A stretch of DNA of 18,419 nucleotides from CAZXEU01 sp964639665. Lineage in GTDB: Bacteria > Bacteroidota > Rhodothermia > Rhodothermales > Bin80. Below, piece after piece: positions 1 to 7,500 of the stretch (position 1 is the stretch's first letter; every line of letters begins with the position of its first letter). Under the pieces are notes generated by a model. The model did no database searches. It was not told the origin of the DNA and saw only the letters and a list, made by a program, of their open reading frames with translations. Position numbers and translations under genes: made by a program. The DNA lies in contig CAZXEU010000101.1 of assembly GCA_964639665.1 (NCBI GenBank), positions 1 through 18,419 on the forward strand. Direction: 5' to 3'.

Positions 1-2
1 GC

Positions 3-182
3 CTGGAAGGGCAGCTCGAAATGATTCGGGACCAGCTGTCGCTTCCGGCAGGCGAATCCAGCCTTGCGGAAATCCTGCTTCAGCAGCGCGAACTGGCCAC
101 CGATTACGACCTGTCCCTCGCCATTGCGTTTACCTATACGATGGGTTCGGAATTTGCCAACGTGGTGAACACGCGGTTCTGA
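3..182 (+). CDS. C-terminal end of a probable outer-membrane beta-barrel protein (partial)
   Basis: Only the last 59 codons are present; the gene enters from the left edge and stops with TGA at 180-182. The visible tail has a charged, helix-like stretch followed by alternating polar and hydrophobic residues (DLSLAIAFTYTMGSEF), and the protein ends NVVNTRF. A terminal beta-strand closing on an aromatic residue is the usual end of outer-membrane barrels, and endings close to NVVNPRF are familiar from Bacteroidota envelope proteins (recollection, not a search). The stop overlaps the ATG of the next gene by one base (TGATG), which suggests translational coupling. Function is not known and the family cannot be named from this fragment. 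Confidence 0.6.
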   Translation: MEGQLEMIRDQLSLPAGESSLAEILLQQRELATDYDLSLAIAFTYTMGSEFANVVNTRF

Positions 183-895
183 TGCCGCCTGGATCCCGGA
201 AACCAGTGTCGGAGCCCGGTGGCGCGCTGCTTTCGGTCCGGGAGGTTCGCAAGGGGTACCCGACGGGCCGTGGCGACTATCTGCCCGTGCTGAGCGGTGT
301 TACCTTCGACGTGTCAGCGGGGGAGGTCGTCGCCATAGTCGGCGAAAGCGGAACGGGCAAGAGTACGCTGCTACATCTAATAGGCACGCTTGACAGGCCG
401 GACGCGGGCCGGATCGTCATTGGAGGACGTGACATCTTTGCCCAACGAGATGCCCGTCTGGCAGCATTCCGGAATGCTTCCATCGGCTTCGTCTTCCAGT
501 TTCACCATCTGCTTCCGGAGTTTACGGCCGCGGAAAACGTTGCCATGCCCGCCCTCATCGGCGGCATGGCCATGGCCCTTGCCCGAAAGCGAGCCCTGGA
601 GTTGCTGGATCAGGTGGGCCTTGCCGACAGAGCCGATCATCGCCCGGCCGAACTCTCCGGCGGTGAGCAGCAACGCGTAGCCGTGGCCCGCGCGCTGGTC
701 AACAGGCCTGGCCTCGTGCTGGCGGATGAACCCACGGGCAACCTGGATACCGGGACCGCAGACAGGCTCCACCACGAAATCCTCCGGCTCAGCCGAGCAT
801 TCGGCCAGACCTTTCTGCTGGTAACGCACAATCCTGCCCTGGCCTCCCTGTGCGATCGCGTCCTGCGCCTGGAAGGCGGTGTGGTCCATGGCTGA
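182..895 (+). CDS. lolD: LolD-like ABC transporter ATP-binding protein
   Basis: The protein is a 237-residue ABC ATPase of the MacB/LolD class, which powers lipoprotein release from the inner membrane (LolCDE) or related mechanotransmission exporters. All nucleotide-binding elements are intact: Walker A GESGTGKS at 54-61, Q-loop Gln106, the FHHLLPEFTA segment at 107-116 that is typical of LolD, signature LSGGEQQR at 158-165, Walker B VLADEP at 179-184 region, D-loop NLDT and switch His216. The ATG overlaps the preceding stop by one base, so translation is probably coupled to the upstream barrel gene. No LolC/LolE permease gene lies next to it in this window, so the exact partner is unknown. 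The assignment to the LolD/MacB-type family is firm; lipoprotein sorting as the true job is likely but inferred. Confidence 0.9.
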   Translation: MPPGSRKPVSEPGGALLSVREVRKGYPTGRGDYLPVLSGVTFDVSAGEVVAIVGESGTGKSTLLHLIGTLDRPDAGRIVIGGRDIFAQRDARLAAFRNASIGFVFQFHHLLPEFTAAENVAMPALIGGMAMALARKRALELLDQVGLADRADHRPAELSGGEQQRVAVARALVNRPGLVLADEPTGNLDTGTADRLHHEILRLSRAFGQTFLLVTHNPALASLCDRVLRLEGGVVHG

Positions 896-943
896 CGTGG
901 AACAACGCCTTGCCAAAGCATTAACAGGGTATCCGGAGAAAGC

Positions 944-1948
944 TTGAGGGTAGGGCCCGTGGAACTGCCCATTTTGGATACGGAGATCGGCTTCGTAGAG
1001 GAAGAGATTGACCCGAGCGTCGACGTCTACGAAGAGATCCAGCGGCTGAAAGAGGAGAAAAACGCCGTGCTCCTGGCGCATTACTACCAGGAGCCGGCCA
1101 TACAGGACCTGGCTGACTACATCGGGGACTCCCTCGGCCTGTCGCGCCAGGCTGCCGAAACGGATGCGGACATCATCGTATTTGCCGGCGTACACTTCAT
1201 GGCCGAAACCGCCAAGATTCTGAATCCGGCAAAAAAGGTGCTGCTTCCCGACCTGAATGCCGGCTGCTCACTGGCCGATTCCTGTCCGGCCGATGCCTTT
1301 GCCGCCTTCCGTGCGCGCCATCCGGATCATGTCGTTGTCAGCTACATCAATTGCACGGCGGCCGTAAAGGCGCTCAGCGACATCATATGCACGTCTTCCA
1401 ATGCAGAGCATCTGATCAGGCAGATACCGGAGCAGCGGCCCATTATCTTTGCGCCGGATCGCAATCTCGGGCGGTTCCTGATTAAGGCAACGGGGCGTCC
1501 GATGACGCTATGGGAGGGCGTCTGTATCGTGCACGAGGTGTTCAGCGAAAGAAAACTGCTGCGGCTCAAGGTCAGGCACCCTGACGCGAAGGTGCTGGCG
1601 CACCCCGAATGTGAGGAGGTAGTGCTGCGGCACGCGGACTTCGTGGGTTCGACGAGCGGCATTCGCCGCTTCGCCAGAGAGAGCGACCATGACTTGTTTA
1701 TCGTCGCCACCGAGGAGGGCATCTTGCACCAGATGCGCAAGGACAGCCCCCAGAAGACCTACATTGCCGCGCCGCCCGAAAGCGGGTGCAGCTGCAGCCA
1801 GTGTCCGCACATGCGCCTGAATACGGTCGAGAAGGTTTACATTTGTCTGCGCCATGAGCAGCCCGAAGTCAAGATGGGCGAAGAGCTTCGCCTGCGGGCA
1901 CTGCGTCCGATTGAGCGAATGATGGAAATGAGCGTAGGCGTAGCCTAG
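944..1948 (+). CDS. nadA: Quinolinate synthase NadA
   Basis: NadA condenses iminoaspartate with dihydroxyacetone phosphate to give quinolinate in de novo NAD synthesis; it is cytoplasmic and carries a [4Fe-4S] cluster. The 334-residue protein has the family hallmarks: LAHYYQEP near 44-51, DSLGLSRQA at 62-70, NAGCSLADSC with Cys108, HPEC with Cys223, and the C-terminal CxCxxCPHM segment with Cys287. Cys108, Cys223 and Cys287 match the three cluster ligands of the family; Cys282 and Cys284 are extra. The start is TTG at 944, chosen because GGAG at 935-938 lies five bases upstream and the N-terminus then has normal family length. No nadB or nadC is in the window. The TAG stop at 1946-1948 overlaps the stop of the convergent gene. 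Confidence 0.96.
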   Translation: MRVGPVELPILDTEIGFVEEEIDPSVDVYEEIQRLKEEKNAVLLAHYYQEPAIQDLADYIGDSLGLSRQAAETDADIIVFAGVHFMAETAKILNPAKKVLLPDLNAGCSLADSCPADAFAAFRARHPDHVVVSYINCTAAVKALSDIICTSSNAEHLIRQIPEQRPIIFAPDRNLGRFLIKATGRPMTLWEGVCIVHEVFSERKLLRLKVRHPDAKVLAHPECEEVVLRHADFVGSTSGIRRFARESDHDLFIVATEEGILHQMRKDSPQKTYIAAPPESGCSCSQCPHMRLNTVEKVYICLRHEQPEVKMGEELRLRALRPIERMMEMSVGVA

Positions 1949-3255
1949 AAGCGGAGCCGCAGTCCGCTCATGGGTTCGAATCGGCGCTGCACCAGGTAGC
2001 GGGCCTCATTCTGGACGTCAAGCCGCTCAAACGAGTACCGGGCGGTGGCATGAATGTACAGCGGACCTGCAAGCCGGTAGTGCGTACCGAAAACAAGTGC
2101 ACTCAGGTCCCCGAAAGGCCCGAATACGGTCAGGAAGTTTCTTAGGCCGCCGCGGTCTATACCCAGTTCGACGCGCAGTCCGTCCGAGGCGTGCAGAAAC
2201 AGGCGCAAGTGAAACTCGCCCAACCGCTGCGATCCAAAGTGGCGGCGAAAGTAGTACCAAAGGGAAAAATCGCGATAGAATGCCAGCCTGAACTCCACCA
2301 GAAGATCCGTATCACCCGCGCTCCCGGCCAGGGACGTGCCTGCCGGACTGGCCGTATCGGAGGATTGCACTATTCTGGCATCCGTGTTGCTGACCTGGTA
2401 GAAGGAGCCGAAATAGCCTGGAATGAACTGCCGGCCGTTGTAGAAGGCCGCAACCCGGAAATCGAAGTGCAGAAGATCCAGGAATCCGTCGCTGTATAGG
2501 TCTGCGCCCACAGCCAGGCCGTTGCCGTAGCCCCTGTAGCGGGCGTAGCTGGCGAAGGGCGAGAAGAATATGTCGCCGGATTCGAACAGATCAATTCGTA
2601 CGTCCGCGCTGTAGCTATCCAGCCCGCGCTCCTGGTCGGTGACGAAGTTAGCGCCGATGGTAACGGATGGCAGCGCACGGCCCGAAGAGCGGCCAAGAGG
2701 TGTCAGGGCCAAGCGGCCGCCCGCGACGCCGTCGACGAAGACGTTGTCGGCAAAGGCCACCGCGTCAAGCACGGAACCGGACCACCGGAGCTCCGTGCCC
2801 ACGGTGCGCTCATCCCAGGCAACGGACGAGCTGAAAAAATTGACCACGTGTCCCGGCCCCAGCCTGAGCGCATCCAGCAACCCTACGCGTACGAAGAGTG
2901 GATCGTCCTCGCGGGCGTTAAGGCGCACAAACTCTACGAGTCTCACGAGGTCATACCATTCATCGACATCGGGACCATAGTCTCCCAGAGGACCCGCCCT
3001 CAGCGTGCCGCCGATGCGGGCGGAAGCCCGGCGCGTGACGGCTTCCAGGGTCAGCGAACCCGCGCCGCGCCACTGAGCGCCTATCAGGGACAGTCCGCCA
3101 ACGGCCATCACCGTCTGGTCGCGGCGCCACCAGTCACGCTGTAGTCTTTCCCTCAAGTCCATCACGTGGCCAAAGGGTGCGCCCTGCTGCGCAATGGCGG
3201 ACGGGGCAAGAGCCAGGAAGAGAAGCACGACGGTAAATTGACGAGGCCGTAGCAT
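1945..3255 (-). CDS. Predicted outer-membrane beta-barrel protein of unknown function
   Basis: The 436-residue product begins with a clear signal peptide (basic MLRPRQ, hydrophobic core, cleavage after Ala22 in AIA-QQ). The remainder is dominated by amphipathic beta-strands rich in Tyr, Phe, Arg and Gly and ends RLRF, as outer-membrane barrels do. A central stretch (LFVRVGLLDALRLGPG) resembles uncharacterised barrels whose strands begin DPFYxRVGxLxxVTLGxG; this is recollection, and the function is unknown. The frame is open 51 codons further upstream, but that stretch is arginine-rich and would bury the signal peptide, so the ATG at 3253-3255 was chosen. No strong ribosome binding site precedes it. 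It converges on nadA with overlapping stops and diverges from the hydrolase gene across a 273-bp gap. Confidence 0.75.
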   Translation of the reverse strand: MLRPRQFTVVLLFLALAPSAIAQQGAPFGHVMDLRERLQRDWWRRDQTVMAVGGLSLIGAQWRGAGSLTLEAVTRRASARIGGTLRAGPLGDYGPDVDEWYDLVRLVEFVRLNAREDDPLFVRVGLLDALRLGPGHVVNFFSSSVAWDERTVGTELRWSGSVLDAVAFADNVFVDGVAGGRLALTPLGRSSGRALPSVTIGANFVTDQERGLDSYSADVRIDLFESGDIFFSPFASYARYRGYGNGLAVGADLYSDGFLDLLHFDFRVAAFYNGRQFIPGYFGSFYQVSNTDARIVQSSDTASPAGTSLAGSAGDTDLLVEFRLAFYRDFSLWYYFRRHFGSQRLGEFHLRLFLHASDGLRVELGIDRGGLRNFLTVFGPFGDLSALVFGTHYRLAGPLYIHATARYSFERLDVQNEARYLVQRRFEPMSGLRLRF

Positions 3256-3310
3256 GGGCGCCGGTTCGCTGAGCCTGAAAATTACGTTGGGCCTGGGCGC
3301 GGTGCCAGCC

Positions 3311-3343
3311 AATTGCTTGATAGGGACACTTGCGGAAGCAATT
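3311..3343. promoter_or_regulatory. Inverted repeat in the divergent intergenic gap (possible operator)
   Basis: AATTGCTT at 3311-3318 is repeated as its exact reverse complement AAGCAATT at 3336-3343, with 17 bases between. The arms are AT-rich inside a GC-rich gap. The element lies 56-88 bp upstream of the start codon of the minus-strand barrel gene, where an operator or 5' leader hairpin could sit. The 25-bp centre-to-centre spacing of the arms is between two and three helical turns, as for a dimeric regulator. The repeat is seen; the role is inferred. No regulator gene is visible nearby. Confidence 0.4.
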
Positions 3344-3466
3344 ACAGGGCCACAGCCTTTGGAGCTGCGCCGCCAGGTAATCCGGCCTCTACACCGCTGC
3401 GCTGCCAAACCATGCGCGGGGAAGGCGGTTATAGCATGGCTTTGGCCGGGGTCTCAGGCAAGAGTT

Positions 3467-3489
3467 GAGGCTGCCGGTCCGGCTGCCTC
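3467..3489. promoter_or_regulatory. 23-bp near-perfect palindrome upstream of the hydrolase gene (possible operator)
   Basis: The element reads GAGGC (3467-3471), T, GCCGG (3473-3477), T, CCGGC (3479-3483), T, GCCTC (3485-3489). Both pairs of five-base blocks are exact reverse complements, with a single-base centre at 3478 and one T/T mismatch in each arm. The loop is too short for a good RNA hairpin and no T-run follows, so a protein-binding operator fits better than a terminator. It ends 40 bp before the ATG of the metallo-hydrolase gene at 3529. No convincing -10/-35 pair was found beside it. Confidence 0.45.
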
Positions 3490-3528
3490 GCAGCCGCACT
3501 AAGAAACAGTCAGCCGGGACAGAACGGC

Positions 3529-4377
3529 ATGTACAAGGTTGGACCGTTTGCTCTCCATGCCATTGAGACGGGGCATCTACGGCTGGACGGCGGAGCCATG
3601 TTCGGCATCGTTCCCAGGGCGCTATGGCAGAGGCGTCTGGCGCCTGACGGGCGCGGACGAATTCGGCTGGCCATGCGCTGTCTGCTGCTGGAGGGCGCCG
3701 GTCGCCTGATTCTGATCGACAATGGCGCCGGAGACAAATTCGATGCCCGTTTCCGGGACTGGTTTGCCATTGAAGACAAGAGCCATGACCGGGCTCTGGC
3801 CTCTGCGGGCTTTGCACCCTCCGATGTTACCGACGTGGTGCTTACGCACCTTCATTTTGACCATGCCGGCGGAAGCACGCTGCGAACGTCTTCGGGGCTG
3901 GTTCCTCGCTTCGCGAACGCGGTTTACCATGTTCAGCGTCGCCAGTTGGCATCTGCGCGGCATCCCAATGAGCGCGAGGCCGCTTCCTTTCTGCCGGAAA
4001 ACTTCGAACCGCTCGCGGCTGCAGGCCAGCTTCGCTGCGTGGATGGCGAGGGTCCGCTGTTCGAGGGAGTGGACCTCCTGGTGGTCGACGGCCACACGGA
4101 TGCACAGCAACTCGTTCGAATACGCGGTGAAGATTCCACGCTGGTGTTCGTTGCCGACCTCTTTCCAACGGTACACCATGTGCGCCTTCCCTGGATAATG
4201 GCCTATGACGTGCGGCCTCTCGTTACGCTGCAGGAAAAGAAGTCCTTCCTGGCCAAAGCATCGCTTAACCGGTACCAGCTCTTCTTCGAGCACGATCCCG
4301 ACGTGGCCGTGGCTTCGGTGGCCGAAACAGAAAAGGGCTGGGTGGCCACAGACACTCGGCCGGTCCTGGAGCTGTAG
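3529..4377 (+). CDS. Metallo-beta-lactamase-fold hydrolase
   Basis: A 282-residue cytoplasmic protein (no signal peptide) of the MBL-fold hydrolase superfamily, nearest in flavour to the AHL-lactonase / YtnP-like group. The dinuclear metal site is complete: THLHFDHAGG gives His107, His109, Asp111 and His112; His189 sits in VDGHTDAQQ; Asp210 in FVADLF; His255 in FFEHDPD. The N-terminal MRCLLLEGAGRLILIDNGAGDKF strand-turn is also typical. The substrate cannot be told from sequence; lactone or thioester/ester hydrolysis are both possible. The gene stands alone between a divergent gap with a 23-bp palindrome and a 124-bp gap before the porU operon. The ribosome binding site is weak (GGGA at about 3516). 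Confidence 0.9.
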   Translation: MYKVGPFALHAIETGHLRLDGGAMFGIVPRALWQRRLAPDGRGRIRLAMRCLLLEGAGRLILIDNGAGDKFDARFRDWFAIEDKSHDRALASAGFAPSDVTDVVLTHLHFDHAGGSTLRTSSGLVPRFANAVYHVQRRQLASARHPNEREAASFLPENFEPLAAAGQLRCVDGEGPLFEGVDLLVVDGHTDAQQLVRIRGEDSTLVFVADLFPTVHHVRLPWIMAYDVRPLVTLQEKKSFLAKASLNRYQLFFEHDPDVAVASVAETEKGWVATDTRPVLEL

Positions 4378-4413
4378 TCAGGCTTCGGGAAACCTCGCAA
4401 AACCTGCATTCGT

Positions 4414-4478
4414 TCAGCTGCACAAGCTGACAAACAAGCATACCTAAAAAACCGTCGATCGTATAGCTTTCAGAGCTA
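4414..4478. promoter_or_regulatory. Two short AGCT-armed dyads upstream of porU
   Basis: The 124-bp gap before the porU operon holds two inverted repeats of the same design. TCAGCT (4414-4419) and AGCTGA (4425-4430) flank five bases; TAGCT (4464-4468) and AGCTA (4474-4478) also flank five bases. Their centres are 49 bp apart, close to a whole number of helical turns. The second dyad overlaps TAGCTTTC, which partly resembles the Bacteroidota -7 element TAnnTTTG, but no matching -33 TTTG was found. They could be operators, or weak hairpins in the leader. This is the only plausible promoter region for the six-gene operon downstream. Confidence 0.3.
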
Positions 4479-4501
4479 CAAATCCCTAACCTGCACCTTC
4501 T

Positions 4502-7500
4502 GTGTCGGTGATTCGACGGCGTAGTCTTTCAGCATACGGCGCCACAGTGTGCGCCCTTTTTCTGGTTTTGGGCACGGCAGATGCCCAAAGCGTGACGCTT
4601 CGGCTTGTCGAAGAAGCCGAAGGGCGAAGCATTTACGAGCTTGAGGCATCCTGGCCCAGGCCGCTTGGGCAGGTGCTGGACTCACTGGGCGCCCGGGCCC
4701 TCGAGGATGACGCCATACTGACAGTGACGGGCGGCCTCACCCTTCAGAGCGTCTCCCTTGAATTGCCCACGCTCGCCGGACCGCAGGTAAGCGTGCTTTC
4801 CTCCGCGTACGATGAATACTCTGTTTCGGCGGACACAGGGAGCGCGCTTCTGGCAGATGCATCCGGCCCTGTTGCTACCGTCGTTGGCCTGGGCTGGGAG
4901 CGGAAGCGACCGGCTGCCACGCTTCTTGTGCGCACGGTAACCTACGACGCGTCAGCCCGCGTGCTTAGGCGATACCGCCGTGTGAGGGTGGCGGTTGGTC
5001 CAGTCCCGCAGCCGCTAGCCGGTAAGGCACAGTATCAGGCGCCGGCGCGCATAGAGAGCGTGCTTGCCTCCGGCATCGTCTACAAGATTGCCGTGCGCGA
5101 GGAGGGCATTTACCAGATTGACAGGGCTTTTTTCGAGGCGTTGCCCGGCTTCGGCGGCAATTTGTCTAATATTGATCCGGATGAAGTACGCGTGTTCGGC
5201 AACGGTGGTGCTCCGCTTCCGGCACTCAACAGCGCCCCTCGCCCCATCGACCTTGTGGAAAACCAGGTCATAGTACGCGGAGGGGGCGATGGCTCCTTCG
5301 ACGAAGGCGATGCCGTGTGGTTTTACGGGGCTCCGCCCTGGGGGTGGAAGGCCGAGCAGCAGCGAGACCGGGTCGGACGCCCGGTAACGGGTGAAGATGG
5401 GCAGGACGTCTACGCCTGGGAGCACTACGTGAACCCTTTTTCGAGCGAAAACTACTACTTCATCAAGATTGGAGGCGGCGCGAGCGCAGCGCTTGAGCAG
5501 GAGCCGTTTCCGAACCTTGCTGCGGCCCTCAGGCTCGATCAGGTAACGGGACGGCATGTCGAGGATATGGATGACTACCTGTGGAGCCGCGAGGCTGCAA
5601 CGGGTCACACGTGGGTCAGCAATACCATTACGACGGGCGGGGCGGAACTGCCCGTGCTGGAGAGTGTCCGTTTGCCAGGGCTGGCCACTGGGCGAGTCCG
5701 GTTCGCAGCAAGGGCGGCCGTGCAATCCAATCCGGCTACGGACCTGTTTTTTCTCTCGGGTGGCACGACACTGGCGGCGGCCAACCTGGGTGCAGTCGCA
5801 TCGAGCTCCACGACTACGGTTGCCCGTTCCGGTATTGTGGAATTCGAACAGGACGTGTCGGACGACCAGGCGCTGAGTCTGGCCATGAGGCTGGGATCGC
5901 AGGACAACAATGCCATGGCGGCACTGGACTGGTTGCGTGTATTCTATCCGAAGGCTCTTCGAGCGGCAGAGGGGCCGCTCCGATTCCACACGCCGGTTGA
6001 AGAAGAAGGGGCTTTCGAAGCCGTGCTAAGCGGCTACAGCGCCGACCTCTGGGTGCTGGACATCACGGAGACTGGCAACTACCGCTGGCTTTCGGCAGAG
6101 CCGTTTGCCGGGGGCCACAGGGTCCAGGTAGAAGTCAGTGACCGCGGGCAGCCCCGCGAACTCGTGGCGTTCACCGCCTCGGATGTGCGCATGATCGATG
6201 TGGAGGAAGCCTGCGGGGAATCCTGCCGCGTTCAGCCCCAGAACCTCCACGGCATCGAAAGCTGGCCGGATCTGGTCATTGTTGCGCCCGCCGTGTTTCT
6301 TGCGCAGGCCGGTGAGCTGGCCGCCTTGCGGCGCGAGGAAGGCCTGGCGGTCGAGGTTGTGGAGGTCGACCAGATCTTTAACGAGTTTGCCGGCGGCCTC
6401 CGGGATATCCGGGGCATGCGGGACTATTTCAAGTTTCTATACGACCGGGCCTCAACCGAAGATCAGCTCCTCCGGTACGTACTCTTCTACGGAGACGGTC
6501 ACTTCAACTACCGGAACCTCGGCACACCCGAGCCCGAAATCCCGAACCTGATTCCGCCTTTCGAAACCGAGGAATCCTGGTTTCCGGAAGAGTCCTTTAC
6601 GTCGGACGACTACTTCGGTCTGCTGGACAACAATGAAGGACTGTGGCCCTTCACGCGCCAGACCTTCATCGGCTCCAATGAACATCTGAACGAGCGCGTC
6701 GATATCGGTATCGGACGCTTCACGGTTTATACGGAGGAGCAGGCGCAAACCGTGCTCGACAAGATGAGGCACTATGGATCATCCGGCTCGTACGGCCCAT
6801 GGCGCCAGCGCTACCTGTTCATTGCCGATGACGGACCGACAGGCACGGCGGGTACGCAGAATGACCGGGACCTGCACACGCAGAATACCGATGTAGTCGC
6901 GGAAATCGTGGCGCGCCGCGCCCCGGAAATCAACCAGGAAAAGGTGTATGCGCTGTCCTATACGAGAGAATTCCGCAATGCCTGGCGCGTGCCCGGCGCG
7001 CGGCAGGACATCCTGTCCGCCATCCGCAGCGGAGTGCTTGTTGTCAACTACAGCGGCCACGGAGCCGAGCAGGGGCTGGCGCAGGAGGATCTGTTCAACA
7101 TCGAAGATGCGCGTACGCTGACGAACTATGATGCGCTGCCGGTCTTCATTACGGCAACGTGTTCTTTTGGCAGGTGGGATCTGGCGGGCGAGCAAAGCGG
7201 GGCCGAGGAATTGCTGACCAATCCGGACGGTGGAGCCATAGCGCTGCTGACGACTGTCCGGAGCGTGTATACTTCGGGCAACGCGCAGTCGCTGAATGTT
7301 GGATTGAATGTTGCGCTCAATGACCAGCTCTTCCGCAAGGACGAAGAGGGACTGCCGCGCCGCCTTGGCGATGCCCTGCGGCTTACCAAGAATACGCGCG
7401 TCGGCTTCGAGGGCAACAACCGCAAATTCAATCTGCTGGGTGACCCCTCCATGCGCCTCGGCGTGCCGGACCGCAGCGTAGTGGTCACTTCCATCAATGA

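Noticed and set aside
888..947. Short ORF of 19 codons (MADVEQRLAKALTGYPEKA) between lolD and nadA
   Set aside because: It starts inside lolD, has no ribosome binding site of its own and shows no recognisable pattern; the space is better read as the nadA leader.
377..1195. Long minus-strand open frame of 272 codons across lolD and nadA
   Set aside because: It is antisense to two well-supported genes and its translation has no domain pattern; such frames are common in GC-rich DNA.
3256..3408. N-terminal extension of the minus-strand barrel gene
   Set aside because: The extra 51 residues are arginine-rich and would put a clear signal peptide in the middle of the protein.
3622..4293. Minus-strand open frame of 223 codons opposite the MBL hydrolase gene
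   Set aside because: It mirrors a gene with a full set of metal ligands and shows no motif of its own.
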